Below, piece by piece: positions 36,201 to 48,000 of a stretch of DNA of 64,000 nucleotides. A program made the position numbers and the translations under genes. This DNA comes from Otis tarda. Taxonomy: Eukaryota; Chordata; Aves; Otidiformes; Otididae. Numbering within the stretch: the first letter of the stretch is position 1; the number at the start of each line of letters is the position of its first letter. The DNA lies in assembly GCA_026413225.1 (NCBI GenBank), contig CM048552.1:209325553-209389552 (forward strand). The letters are read 5' to 3'. The notes beneath the pieces are model-generated. The model was not told where the DNA came from. It saw only the letters and a program-made list of their open reading frames with translations, and did no database searches.

Positions 36201-38286
36201 TTTTGTGGAGTTTTAACTCACAAGCAAGAACTGGAAGAGATATCCCTATTTTTTTACTGAAGAATTGTCAGAGTTTAGCAGGGTTTTTTTTTTAATTTTC
36301 TTGTAAAAAATACAATATTTAGCGCTTGCCTTACTGATATTGATTGTATAATGAAAAGCTTTCCCATAATTAGATTTTGTACCAAAGTCAGGGACATATT
36401 TCTAAAAGATGTAAAGTCCATACCAGATAATTTACTTTTGACGACGGCCTCAATTATTTACTTGCAACCTGTCTTCAAAAGGTTCTTTAGGGCAAGAAGC
36501 TGCAAACTCCTTTAGTTACTCTTTGAGATGTCTTTCCTGATGCTAAGGAAGACTCTCATCCTCCCATTGAAAAGGAAAAAATATTTCTTCTTTACATACT
36601 CTTTTTTTCATGGGACAGGCAAAAAATGTGAAGCCTCATCTCTTCCCACATGGCAGTTTTAACCACCTGCCTGTTCCTGTCTCTGTATCTCTCTGTCAGC
36701 CAACTGGGCCACCCACTGCTGCTTTCCATCCCTCTCCAAAACCCTCCTTGACCTTCACCTCACTGTGGTCTTTGATCCATGAGCGCTTAGACGATGTTGA
36801 CAGGTGACTCGCATGAACCTCTTCAAGAGCAGTGAGAAAGCTACAGTGGTGGGCAGATCACCGTGCGATGTGTAAGAAGATATGTTTGACTGTGTACTTG
36901 TTGATTAGTGATCTCCCTGAGAGCTTAGTAGCAGTTTTCTTGTATTACGTGGAGACTTAGCCATTCAATGCTATTGAGATTCATACCAATGATGGAACTA
37001 AATTTTTCATGTGTTAAAATCTCAGTTCTGCTGTGGAACTCTTCCCCTACTCCCTGCAGTATTTTCTGTTTGCAAAAATAAGCTATTTTTTTGCAACACT
37101 GATATGAGGAGCCTAAATTTTTGCTAGATGTATTGTTCTCTCTTAAACCTTAGTTAAACTGGTTTCTTAAGAACTATTTTCTTTATAATGGAATTAAAAG
37201 CACCTATCAAAGAAGCAGCTGCTGGCAATGATGGTGTCTCAGCTCCCAGGTAGAAGGGTCTCTCCTGTGTGGACAAGAAGCTTAGGTACATTTATGGCTA
37301 TGATTACACAAAATGATTGCCTGCGACAGCAGAGCATTGAACTCACTAATCTTGCCTTCCACTGGAATTCCATCAGCAAAGGCCAGGGAAATTTTTACCC
37401 TTGAGAAGAACATCAATCAGAAGTGATGGCATGCGGTTTTATCTGCCCTGAGTCTCCAAAGTGGACAAACTCATCCATGAAATACAAGCGATTCATGGAC
37501 ACCTTTTGACTGCTGATCATACATGGGTCTTCTATTTGTTCTTTATACTTAGAAGTGGCATAGACCACTTGGATGGAAAGAAATAAAAACCAAAACACCT
37601 GCTAAACCAAAAAAAAACCCCACCTAAACAAAACAAGTGAAAACCGGAACAAACCATAAATCACAGGACTGGAAGAAAGGGCACCAAATCTCAGAGTGTC
37701 TTCGAGAGCAAACAAAATTTCCCAAAGCCATATTAACACCAGAAACAGTTCATAGCTGAGACAAGCAACCTGCCTCAAGCAATAGTGACTGGAAAACATG
37801 AAAAGAGCAATGAAGTTTTACAGCATCACCCAAATAGGAATTCCTGAGATTTAGTGAATAAAAAGGCACTGGTGGCTGAGGTAACTGCCAGTTCAACTTA
37901 ATTTAAATATTTTTGGATTATGAGTTGATACACTCCCAGTTGGATTTTCAAAAGTTTCGTAATTTGAACTGACATTTCTTGCACCTCCAACAGCATTTAT
38001 ATGACTAATAACTTGGCCAAAGTGACAAGTTTTCTGCCTGTGAGTCACAAAAAGAACATAGTTGAAAAGGGAAGATAAACAGCCAAACTGAGACAACTTT
38101 GTAAACATAAGTTTATTTCACCAAATAGACATAAGATGGTGTATCATGTACAAGTCATGTTCAGTAATAAAAAATAACTATGTGGACTTGTTTATACTGG
38201 CTTCATCTGTGGTTATCCAGTTTAGTATAAACCAACTAGTACTACCATGATTTGCTTTGTTTTCCAGGCTGTCTTTAGATGTAGCA
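33207..38286. other. Unassigned AT-rich DNA
   Basis: No gene, RNA gene or classified repeat recognised over about 5 kb. The 98-codon plus frame at 34354-34650 and other short frames lack splice context. Confidence 0.45.
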
Positions 38287-38488
38287 TCACAGAATCATAG
38301 AATGGTTTGAGTTGGAAGGACCTTCAAAGGCCATCTAGTCCAACCCCCCTGCAAGGAGCAGGGATCTCCAACCAGATCAGGTTGCTCAGAGCCCCATTCA
38401 ACCTGGCCTTGAACCTTTCCAAGGATGGGGCATCCACCACCTCTCTGGGCAACCTGTGCCAGTGTTCCACCACACCCATCATAAAAAC
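38287..38488 (-). mobile_element. CR1 LINE 3' fragment, about 200 bp
   Basis: Plus strand begins 'tcacagaatcatagaatgg', continues 'gttggaaggaccttcaaagg' and 'ctgcaaggagcagggatctc', and stops after 'gtgccagtgttccaccacac'. This is the inverted CR1 3' end. Little decay, so fairly young. Similarity ends near 38488, where unrelated sequence begins. Confidence 0.92.
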
Positions 38489-39884
38489 TTGTAGTAAAAC
38501 TTTCAAAAACACTAAAATAGCTCAGGAACTCATCACTGATTTTCAAAAAGCAAGGTCACGTCTAAATGGCAGATCGGACTTAGACACGGTAGCCTAGAAA
38601 CCAAAAGCAAGCTGGCAGTGTGAAGCTTTGCATGGGCTAGTTTGCCTTGCCAGGAGAGAGGCAGGCAGGGGCTGAACCCCCCTGACTTCGTTATTTCTAG
38701 GACTGTCGGTTATTTTTTTTTTCCTTTCATCTCCACCTCCCATAGCTGTGAGTGTCAAAGAAACAACATGAAGTAGTTTATGGAAAGCATCAGTAATTCT
38801 GTCAAGCGGGAAATGAGTAGTAAAAATTGACTTTACATATCCTATATAGTACTGAGGACTTGCTACCAGGGAGTACTGTACCTCAGTCGTATACACTCTG
38901 GTGAGTAACTTGACTTGAACTTCTGGCTGCCCTGCAGTTGTGTTTCTCTATCCCATCTGTGTAAGCAGAGATAGATGAAAGCTTAATGTCTAATTAATGT
39001 CCCAAGAAAATCCAAAGAAATTCAGAAAAGCTAAAAGGTTTTGCTTTAAAAGACTAAGATAAAGTTTGTTGGCTTTTGTTTTGAAAAGTAGGCATTTTAG
39101 TTGCCAAACTATAATGTAAAACAACATTAAAGAGGTTTGATGTGTTTCAGTTCACATGAATGATTTTATTCCTCTTAAATAATCATTCACTTGGTTTTCA
39201 TTGGCCAGCAAAAGTCAGTTATTCACACTGTTCCACAAGAAAACTTGGCAACTCAAACAGAATGAAAGAAAGAAGGTGGGTAATAAGCAGTCAATACATT
39301 GAAATAAGACCTTTTAAACACCCTGACAAATGTACCAAATAAGCCATTACCTTAGTTTTCATTCCAATCACTGCAATATTAATTGTGTTTGTATTCTTTC
39401 TAATACATTAATGCTACATAAAGTTTTATTTGAATATATTCCTTTGATGACATTTCTAAACTTGTTGAAGATTAAAGGAGGAAAAAAAAAAGAATATTCT
39501 GTGCTTCTGCAATAAGCAACCAGCAAGTTCCCTTCCATGAAAATTAAATAAATATTAAAAGGAAGGCTGTTAACATCTAAGAAATAAAAGACTAGGAGAA
39601 ATAAGTGGCAGTGGTTTATAAAGAAGGAATTACGCCGTAGTAGTCTGCTATGGTCAAGGCATCACAGTCATTTGTTCCCTGGAAATGGGTCAGCAGCAAG
39701 AGATCACTTGCAGTTGCTGAGGCAAGGCCCTTCTGCATTTGGAACAATCATCAAGCTTTTAACGATATGTAGGTAACTTTGGTATGAAAAGAAAAATACA
39801 CTACAGATTTAGTATTTATCCTGCACTAATGGGAACCCCAGGCCATTTTGCAAAAATGGTGCCCAAAGACTTGAACTCTTACTT
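38489..39884. other. Unassigned DNA
   Basis: No gene or repeat recognised between two CR1 fragments. Confidence 0.45.
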
Positions 39885-39943
39885 ATAGAATCATAGAATG
39901 GTTTGGGTTGGAAGGCACCTTTAAAGATCATCTAGCCCAACCC
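39885..39943 (-). mobile_element. CR1 3' end only, 59 bp
   Basis: Plus strand 'atagaatcatagaatggttt' followed by 'gggttggaaggcacc' and 'tctagcccaaccc' is the inverted CR1 tail and the last ~40 nt of its 3' untranslated region. Similarity then stops abruptly. Confidence 0.88.
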
Positions 39944-40120
39944 TTCAGCTACTAGCTAGTCCAGCTGCCCCAGTTAGGTACCTAGTTAGTCCTGTCTCTT
40001 GCCTTCATTCCCCATGCCCAATGCATTTTCCTTTTTTTCACCTAGAAAAAAAACTGTATATATACACACATATGAGAGAGTTTTGAACTTATTATCTTCA
40101 GTGGCAATGAGCTCATCTCC

Positions 40121-40459
40121 CTAATGCTGCGCCCCAGACTCCAGTCTCCTGCAGAATATCACATCAAGTTCAAGCTCCGGAGGTTCATTTTCAATGTCCT
40201 CCTTAGGGCTGGCCTTAAAAAGAATGGGAACCTCCTCTGAGCAGAGCTCTGACACTGGCAGCTTCAAAGGACACCGAGCAACAGGACAGGTGTTTGTGAC
40301 CTTGCAGGAGAGACAAGAGTGGTGACAGGTCCCCTTTGCTTCAGCGAGCTTTCCCACTGCTTCCATCATACGTAGTGAGTAAAGACCAAGGAAGAACAAG
40401 GGAAGATAGGAACAAAGTGATACAAGAAGAAAAAAAATGTAAACAGAAATATTAAACAA
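40121..40459 (-). CDS. Candidate coding exon or small ORF, cysteine-rich, unrecognised
   Basis: A 112-codon minus frame ends in TAG at 40123-40121. Its last 77 codons look protein-like: seven Cys, six of them in the pattern C-x3-C-x2-C-x5-C-x4-C-x9-C, then an acidic stretch (SPKEDIENEPPELELD) and an end in RRLESGAQH. Upstream, the frame reads a T-rich tract, which is either a hydrophobic segment (residues about 5-28, signal-anchor-like) or, more likely, the polypyrimidine tract of an acceptor. TTTACTCAC followed about 20 nt later by GCAG|TGGG at 40357 makes a good 3' splice site, giving a 236 nt terminal exon (40356-40121) entered at phase 1. The nearest upstream donor (CCAAG|GTATTG at 40462) is in the wrong phase for it. 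The first three Cys share the C-x3-C-x2-C spacing of opioid precursor N-termini, but the rest of that motif is absent. No family recognised. Confidence 0.3.
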   Translation of the reverse strand: MFNISVYIFFLLVSLCSYLPLFFLGLYSLRMMEAVGKLAEAKGTCHHSCLSCKVTNTCPVARCPLKLPVSELCSEEVPILFKASPKEDIENEPPELELDVIFCRRLESGAQH

Positions 40460-40793
40460 TACCTTGGCCTGCCTTGGGGAAAGTAAGAAACCAACTCTGT
40501 GACATGGGTGTCATCTTTTACGGGGACAAACACCACCATAAATGCACACTGTGACAGTATACAAAGCACCATCACTCCACCTCACGGCGTGGGCTCCCCC
40601 ACTGCTGCCCATTGATAAACCACTGGTTTATGCTGAAGGAATAAGCCCTCTCGGGCTTTTCTGTGCAGCCTCTGGTGGGAGCACGTGGCATTTTTAAAGA
40701 AGTGACAAATTCCAGTTTATTGGAGATCCAGGATGCTGATATAGGGGGTTTTACGAGGAGGTACTGAGGAGGCACCATTTTACTCCTTGCCAC

Positions 40794-42736
40794 ATTTATT
40801 ACTTCTACTATGTGGTTTTTTCAGTGTCCTTACCATTTATTCCTCTCTTCTGCGCTCACTTTTCATCTTCTGAACCTCCCCTATCCACTTCTTTGTACTT
40901 CTAGCACTTTAACTGCACAGGTATATCAACAGGATCTCCTGTGGTTGGGTTCTCTCCAGCATGTTCCTATTGCCTAGTTTTGGTATTTCCATAATGAACC
41001 AGATTTTTTTTTTTGTTTTCCCACTGGACTAAAGTTATGTTTTCATGTATCCCTGTTGCGTCAGAGTTAGGCACTTGGGTTTAGTAAACTCATACAGAGT
41101 TTCACGGCAACTTACCTCGCAACGTGAGCACTACAGTCTAAACAAGTTATTTCGGTTCATACCTAATGTGAAGGTAAGAGGCAATATGTCAGGTCTTAGG
41201 AGAAGGTTAGTGAAGTAAAGCCAGATTGATACTGAGTTCAGTCTTACTAAGTCTCTTTGTTAATTATATCTGGAAGTGGCATTTAAGGCACATAAATAAA
41301 ATTAATCTTTGTGAGCTTTATAAATATTCATAGTCAAAGATATAATATGAAAAGGCCCGAAGAAACTAGAAATAAAATTATAGTCAGCTTGGGAAAAGGA
41401 AAAAAATGCATGCAACAGAGGGAAAACTCAGAAATCTGAGCTTAATTTTTAATGAGCTTGTGCTAATGAAATAAACTATATCAGAAATAAACTAGATCAG
41501 TGTATTTAGTGTGCAACAGTTCAAACTTACTAATTTTGCATATTTTAGCCTAAATAACCACCAGAAGAACTAAAGGGCAACTAGATGTCCTTCCAGCTAT
41601 TTGCAGATAATACCTTAAGAAGCCTCTGCACACTTTCAGTTTAACCATATTTAAAAAAAGTCAAAAAGTAGATTAAAGGAAAACCAGATTTTGTTAAGTT
41701 TTCTCCAGCCTGTTTATTAATTACCAAGTGTTTCAGTTGTAGTCTGATTGTTCCCAGCCTGCCATGCCGTATCTCCTCCTCCCACGCGCTCCTGCAGAAC
41801 AGCTCTTGCTCTGCACCTTTTGGCATCACTTCAATGGTAGACTGATCCCCAGCTCTGCTGCACACCTCCACTTTCAGTTCTTGCCATTACACACATCTAC
41901 AACATGTCTACAAAGCACAATGCAGCACTACACACAGACTAATGCTGCTCTCCACCTAGGCTAATAAATATTGTTTCTCAGCAAGTGCATCTTTGCTGCT
42001 TATATAAAGCACTCTGCTTTCACTGCAGACCACCATCCATAAGCTCATAACTGTAAAATGAAGCAGAAGGAGAGACATTGGACTGAAGTAGAGCTAACCT
42101 CATTGATATCTGGATCTCCTCACTCACAGAAAAGGAAAAAAGACCTGTCACAATAGTTAAAATCTGCATAAGACAATTTTCTTTGGTATGTAGATTCCTC
42201 ATTTGTACTTGGAAATAGAGACTTTAGCTCGCAAGCCATTGGAGGAACTTATAAGCAGTTAATTTATATATATCTATGACAAAATATCTCCCAATACCCT
42301 AACAGGAACAAAGGAATGTCTCCTCTAACAGATTTAGGTCCATTTGGTGTAATTTTTATATTCCTACCATCAAAGTAAATAGTCTGCATGTCAGCCCTGC
42401 TGCATAAATTTCACATGCCCATCACTAAATTATCTTTAAAATTCTACAGTGCTCAAATAAATATCTAAGATTTGATCTCACATATATTAAGGCCACTCTT
42501 CTCACATAGCAAGCAGCACTGGTAGGACTAGGAGTACGACATCACGTGAATGCATCACTTCTTGGTGCATAGACTCCATAAAGGGACTTCCCAGTCAAAA
42601 TCTGCTGACAAAGTTTGGCAGAATTCTCTATGGCATTTTTTTGCAAGTTAGAATTCCACTTCTGTGTTTAAGTTCCATGTTCTCAGATAGTATTTCTAGT
42701 TTCTGCTTCAATTTCAGGTCTGTTACAAATTTAAAA
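40794..42736. other. Unassigned AT-rich DNA
   Basis: No gene or classified repeat recognised. Confidence 0.45.
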
Positions 42737-43115
42737 TACATTTAGGTTGGAAAAGACATTTAAGATCAAGTACAACTGTTAACCTAACAGTGCCAAGTCC
42801 ACCACTAAACCATGCCGCTAAGCACCACATCTACACAGCTTTTAAATATCTCCAGGGATGGTGACTCCACCACCTCCCTGGGCAGCCTTTTCCAGTGCTT
42901 AATTCAGTGAATAAATTTTTCCAATATCCAATCTAAACCTCCCCTGGCAAAAGTTGAGGCCATTTCCTGTCGTCCTATTACTTGTCATCTGGAAGAAGAG
43001 ACCGACATCCACCTTGCTACAACCTCCTTCAGGTAGTTGCAGAGAGCTACGAGGTCTCCCCTCAGCCTCATTTTCTCCAGAGTAAATAACTCCACTTCCC
43101 TCAGTTGCTTTACAC
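42737..43115 (-). mobile_element. Old CR1 LINE 3' fragment, about 380 bp
   Basis: Plus strand begins 'catttaggttggaaaagaca' with no clean tail, then 'aagtccaccactaaaccatg', 'tccagggatggtgactccac', 'ctgggcagccttttccagtg' and 'gaggtctcccctcagcctca'. This is the inverted 3' part of a CR1 subfamily different from, and older than, the copy that starts 105 bp further on. No frame survives. Confidence 0.88.
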
Positions 43116-43219
43116 ATTTGACACAGTTTAAGAAATATGACATAAAATTTTGCAAATTCACAGTAACATTTCCATTTACAGTTTTTAACAATAACACAGG
43201 GAGCAAATCTCAATATATT

Positions 43220-44562
43220 AGAATCATAGAATAGTTTGAGTTGGAAGGAACCTTCAAAGGTCATCTAGTCCAACCCCCCTACAAGGAGCAGGGACATCTC
43301 CAACCAGATAAGGTTGCTCACAGCCCTGTCCAACCTGGCCTTGAATGTTTCCAGGGATGAGGCATCCACCACCTCTCTGGGCAACCTGGAGCAGTGTTTC
43401 ACCACCCTCATGGTAAATTTTTTTTTCCTTATATCCAGTCTGAATCTACTTCCCTCTATTTCAAAACCATTGCCCCTTGTCCTTTCACAACCGGCCCTGC
43501 TAAAGAGTTTCTCCCCATTTTTCTCGTAAGCCCCCTTAAGGTACTGGAAGACCGCTATAAGGTCTCCATGGAGCCTCCTCTTCTCCAGGCAGAACAACCC
43601 CACTCTCTCAGCCTGTCCTCACAGGAGAAGTGCTCCAGCCCTCTGATAATTTTTGTGGCCTCCTCTGGACTCGCTCCAACTGGTCAACATCCGTCATATA
43701 CTGGGGGCTCCAGAGCTGGCTGAAGTACTCCAGGTGGGGTCTCACGAGAGCAGAGTAGAGGGGCAGAATCACTTCCCTTGACCTGCTGGCCATGCTCCTC
43801 TTGATGCAGCCCAGGATGCAGTTGGCTTTCTGGGCTGCAAGCGCACATTGCCAGCTCATGTTGAGCTTCTCATCCACTAGCACACCCAAGTCCTTCTCCT
43901 CAGGGCTGGTCTTGATCCATTCTCTGCCCAGCCTGTATTTGTGCTTGGGATTGCCCCGATCCTGGTGCAGGACCTTGCACTTGGCCTTGTTGAACTTCAT
44001 GAGGTTTGCACGGGCCCACGTCTCCAGCCTGTCAAGGTCCCTTGGATGGAATCCCTTCCCTCCAACAAGTCGACCGCACCACACAGCTTGGTGTTGTCAG
44101 CAAACTTGCTGAGGGTGCACTCTATCCCATTGTCCATGTCACCAACAAAGATGTTAAACATGGTTGGTCCCACTACCAACCCCTGAGGAACACCACTTGT
44201 CACTGGTCTCCACTTGGACATCAAGTTGTTGACGACAATTCTTTGAGTGTGGCCATCCAGCCAATTCCTTATCCACTGAGTAGTTTGTCCATCAAACCCA
44301 CGACTCTCCAGTTCAGAAACGAGAATGTCATGCGGGACAGTGTCAAATGTTTTGCACAAATCCAGGTAGATGACGTCAGTTGGTCATCCATTATCCACCA
44401 ATGCTATAACCCTGTCATAGAAGGCCATCAAATTGGTCAGGCACGATTTGCCCTTAGTGAAGCCATGTTGGCTGTCACCAACCACCTCCTTTCTCTTCAT
44501 GTGCCTTAGCATGGTTTTCAGGAGAATCTGCTCCATGATCTTGCCAGGCACAGAGGTGAGAC
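43220..44562 (-). mobile_element. CR1 LINE, longest copy here (about 1.34 kb), decayed reverse transcriptase
   Basis: Read on the minus strand, the copy runs from inside the reverse transcriptase domain to the tail at 43220-43232. The first frame (44359-43997) shows RT landmarks: FDTVPHDIL, then SGVPQG (motif B), then FADN where the catalytic motif should be FADD. A 1 nt loss near 44040 shifts into the second frame (44084-43608: [37 protein letters not shown]). A second break near 43660 leads to a third frame (43603-43265: FCLEKRRLHGDLIAVFQYL, RLPREVVDASSLETFKARLD). The endonuclease half is missing by 5' truncation near 44562. The copy is dead; CR1 RT normally primes cDNA synthesis at a nicked target from the element's 3' end. 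Confidence 0.95.
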
Positions 44563-44970
44563 GTTAAAACAAGAGAACTCAAATTTTGTGTTGGTCAAAA
44601 TTTTCCTGCTGATTCTCAGTGAACTGTGGCCATTCACTTGCTTCCTAATTTGCTCCTACCATAATTTCTTTTTACAATTGCTATTACAGTACATTTGGCA
44701 ATTTGGTAGCCTGCACAATGAATTCCAGGGAAGGTTGTTTTAAATAAAACATTTGGGTTTAAATAAAACATTGATTGAAGAGCCTTCTAGCCATGCCTCT
44801 TTTATCAAAAGCGAGGTCTTCATTGGCACTCAAGGTGTGTGCTGCAGCAGCATCTGCCTTAGGCTATGCGATACTCGATCTGTTCATCTGCCACAGCTCC
44901 TGACCTAGGTAATGAGTAAATTTCAGCTGCTCTTGAAGAACCTACACAACTTGTGGCACCCCATTTACAG
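44563..44970. other. Unassigned DNA
   Basis: No gene. A short tandem duplication of 'ttaaataaaacatt' lies at about 44740-44772. Confidence 0.45.
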
Positions 44971-45025
44971 TTGAATTTGATGATCTTAAAGGTCTTTTCC
45001 AACCTAAATGATGCTATGATTCTAT
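44971..45025 (+). mobile_element. CR1 3' end only, about 55 bp
   Basis: 'ttgatgatcttaaaggtctt', 'ttccaacctaaatgatgcta' and 'tgattctat' match the last ~50 nt of a CR1 copy with a very short tail. It may be older than the 33.1 kb tail, as substitutions are more frequent. Confidence 0.8.
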
Positions 45026-48000
45026 CCTAATTCAAGGCTACAACCATCTAGTCACATACCCTGAGTTGCTTCCTTGAAACCCCTCACTATTTTTAACAGG
45101 GTAATAATTTCCTTTTTTTTTTTTGTTCTGTTATAGTTTGAGTTGGACTCTCTCCTCCAACTTAGCCTATTAGCATGTAGTTAATTCTGTGCAAACACAG
45201 GGTTACAGAGGAGCAGCCCTGTTTAGACACCCTCAGTTCAAAGGTGATCAAAATCACCGTAGTTTAGTGTCTTGGAGTTGTGTCACAATATCATGATCAA
45301 AGCTACAGGACATATGGAAATGACTTTGTCCCCTAAAGCACTGTATGTTTTCTAGTGCTTTTGGTTCTCGCATAGCCAATACTACTTTTATTGAAAAAAA
45401 AAGAGGAGGTTTCTAACAGAGGATTGTGTTTCTGGCATGTTTCTAACATGGAAACGAGCCACATGTCTCATACCCACGGTATGGATTGAATTTCCACAGT
45501 GAACTTTTATGCCACGTTTTATACTGTTTCTGAAATTACTATGCAGAATTACTACTAGTGACATTTTTAAAAACTAATGTGATTTTAATTGTATTAAGAG
45601 TTTCACACAGAGCAGAGTTTCCCAACCATTGCTGCCATGGGGTCCTTTGTAAGTAAAGTCGTAGTTTTAATTACATGTGGTATTGTTGTTCAATACTTGT
45701 TGTTTTGCAGCTTTTTCAGGAAAAGTGTATGAATATGTTTCTTTTCTGAGTTGCGATGTGCTAATTCAGAAGGACAATGATTTATTAGCTTCCTCTTAGA
45801 AGGCATTTTTCACAACTGAACCGTGATTCTATTTTTTAAATTTGTTTCTTTATTTCACTGTTGTTTAAATCTGGAAAAAAATATTCTTCTAAAAAAAAAG
45901 GATGCACATTCACTGCTTAAGGGAAAGAGTATTCAAGTAAGGCAATGCTTAAGTACAAATTTTTTAGGACAAATCAGAACTGGCACACCTTAATTCAGTT
46001 TGTGGCCATCAGACTTTTATACAGAACAAAGAAAACACAGAAGAAACATAAATGAGCGACACCCATAGAAATGGCATGCACGTGTTCTGCGAATATCTTG
46101 CTTTTCTTTCTGAACCATGTAGTTTCTTTGCCACACCATTAATTTTTACACAACTCTGGAAGTAAAGATGCTTACAGTGACTTTCTTTTGGATCCCCTTG
46201 TAAAATATATATGCTGTGTTACAGTATCTCCACACCACCATGAGATCTTCATTTGCTTTTGCACAGAGCATTTGTCGTTTAGCTTTGACCTCCGTTGCCA
46301 ACGCTGGGAGCAGGAGGTAGTGCCACATGGTTAATTTTTTAATGAACTAACTGGGAATTTAGCCTGATATAAAGGCAATTCAGTCCAAGCACTTGCATAT
46401 TCAGTTTCTGGTACAGCCAGGCTATATTCACTTGAATTTGTAATTTAATATGCAATTCTTGCGCACGGCTCTGCAAGAATACCATATGTGACTAGTTACC
46501 AAAGCCTTCACCCAAAGCATGTACTAACCATAGCAACATGGGCATCAGATGTTGCATAAGCAACCTGGCAAGCGTTGTATTTTTAAATTTGCACACACAA
46601 CAGTTTCAAAGCCAAATGTCTGCACATTTGGAGCTCCTGAAAAAAAAAAAAAATGAAATAAGTGTTTTAAAACCACAGTTAGCAGCTGGGTTTGGACATT
46701 TTGGACAAAATGTTCGAGATTGAGTTCCTAAAATTAAATGCCTCAATTTGAATTTAAGTAACTAAGTAAGTGGCCTAGTTATAAGTGTTGAGCACTGAGA
46801 ACATCTCTCCTGTTTACTGCAAGAGGTGAGACTCCCTGCAAACCTGTAAGGATGCAAATTGGACACCCCCATAGCTCAGCTTGAAGCACCAAGGCACGAA
46901 GCACTAGGTCTCCCCTTTCAAAATTGCATTTTTCTTTATCTCTGAATGTATCTGTGATACCAAAACTGATTGCAAATAGGCACCCTCCGTAAACAGCACT
47001 CTGAGGCAAAGCCAGGAGCATTCCTCACTGTCCCGGGCCACCTCTTGTGTTTGCTCAGTTGTGTGAATGCTGCAGCACTTCGGATTGACTCTGGCACTGG
47101 GAATTGCCTGTGTTTTGGTGCAGCTGTGAGATGTTTCTGGTACCCAGCTGCAGCTTGCTGCTTCGCTCATCTCAGGCACCACCCTCGTGTAAGCAGAGAT
47201 GACAGTTTATCACAATGCACATCAGTGCACCAGGACCGTCTAGGGGTGCTGTGGAGATAAACTGTGTCATCGCTTGCCCTAGGGCACAATTCCTCCCCGA
47301 AAGGGCTGTACACCTCTGCGTGCCTTTTCCCTCTTCTGCTAACCAGAAGCAGGGAGATGGGAGAGTCAAATTCACTCTCTCTCCCTCTGCTCAGCACTTT
47401 GTCCAAGCCAAAAGCCTCTGCCCCCCAGGCAGCCATGGGAGCCGTTCTGGTATTTTTATAAGCTAATTGAGCTTAGAATTAAACTAGTGTGGCACATCTC
47501 CCCTAACCAAAAGGCTCAGCTGTTTAGAGATACTCAGCTGTGAGTAATGCCTTCAGCATCCACAAAGGATGAAATGCTGGGCTGCCCATCCTCTTAATGT
47601 GCCATGGTGAGTGCTCTCAAGTTGGCCAGATCCAGGCCTTGAGGGAGCAACTCCAAAAAAAAAGCATAATGCTGTAGAAAGATGGCATTTTTCTAGAAAG
47701 TCTTCCACTTTTGATTGCCAGCAAGAGCTGTGTTTTGACCTGGAAACCCACTTCTCACAGGAAGCTGCCTAAAGCTAGCAAAGGGGTCAGAATGATGCGG
47801 GCTGGAAAATGAACCAATCAAGGTCTGAAAATTCAGAGAAGCTGAATCAATGCATCTCTGCTGCAGAAAACAAGAGAGAGGCTAGAGGGAGTCCACGCTC
47901 CACTGCTTAGGAAATGGAAAGAGACTCCGACGGCTTTGAAACAATCTCTGTGGCCCTAGAAGGTACGCGGAGATAATAAACTGTGGCCATGGGAAAGACC

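Noticed and set aside
40121-40459. Opioid-precursor identity for the Cys-rich frame
   Set aside because: Only the first three Cys fit the C-x3-C-x2-C spacing; later spacings, the conserved Trp and any opioid peptide core are missing.
44006-44509. 167-codon plus-strand frame
   Set aside because: It is the antisense shadow of the CR1 reverse transcriptase at 43220-44562.
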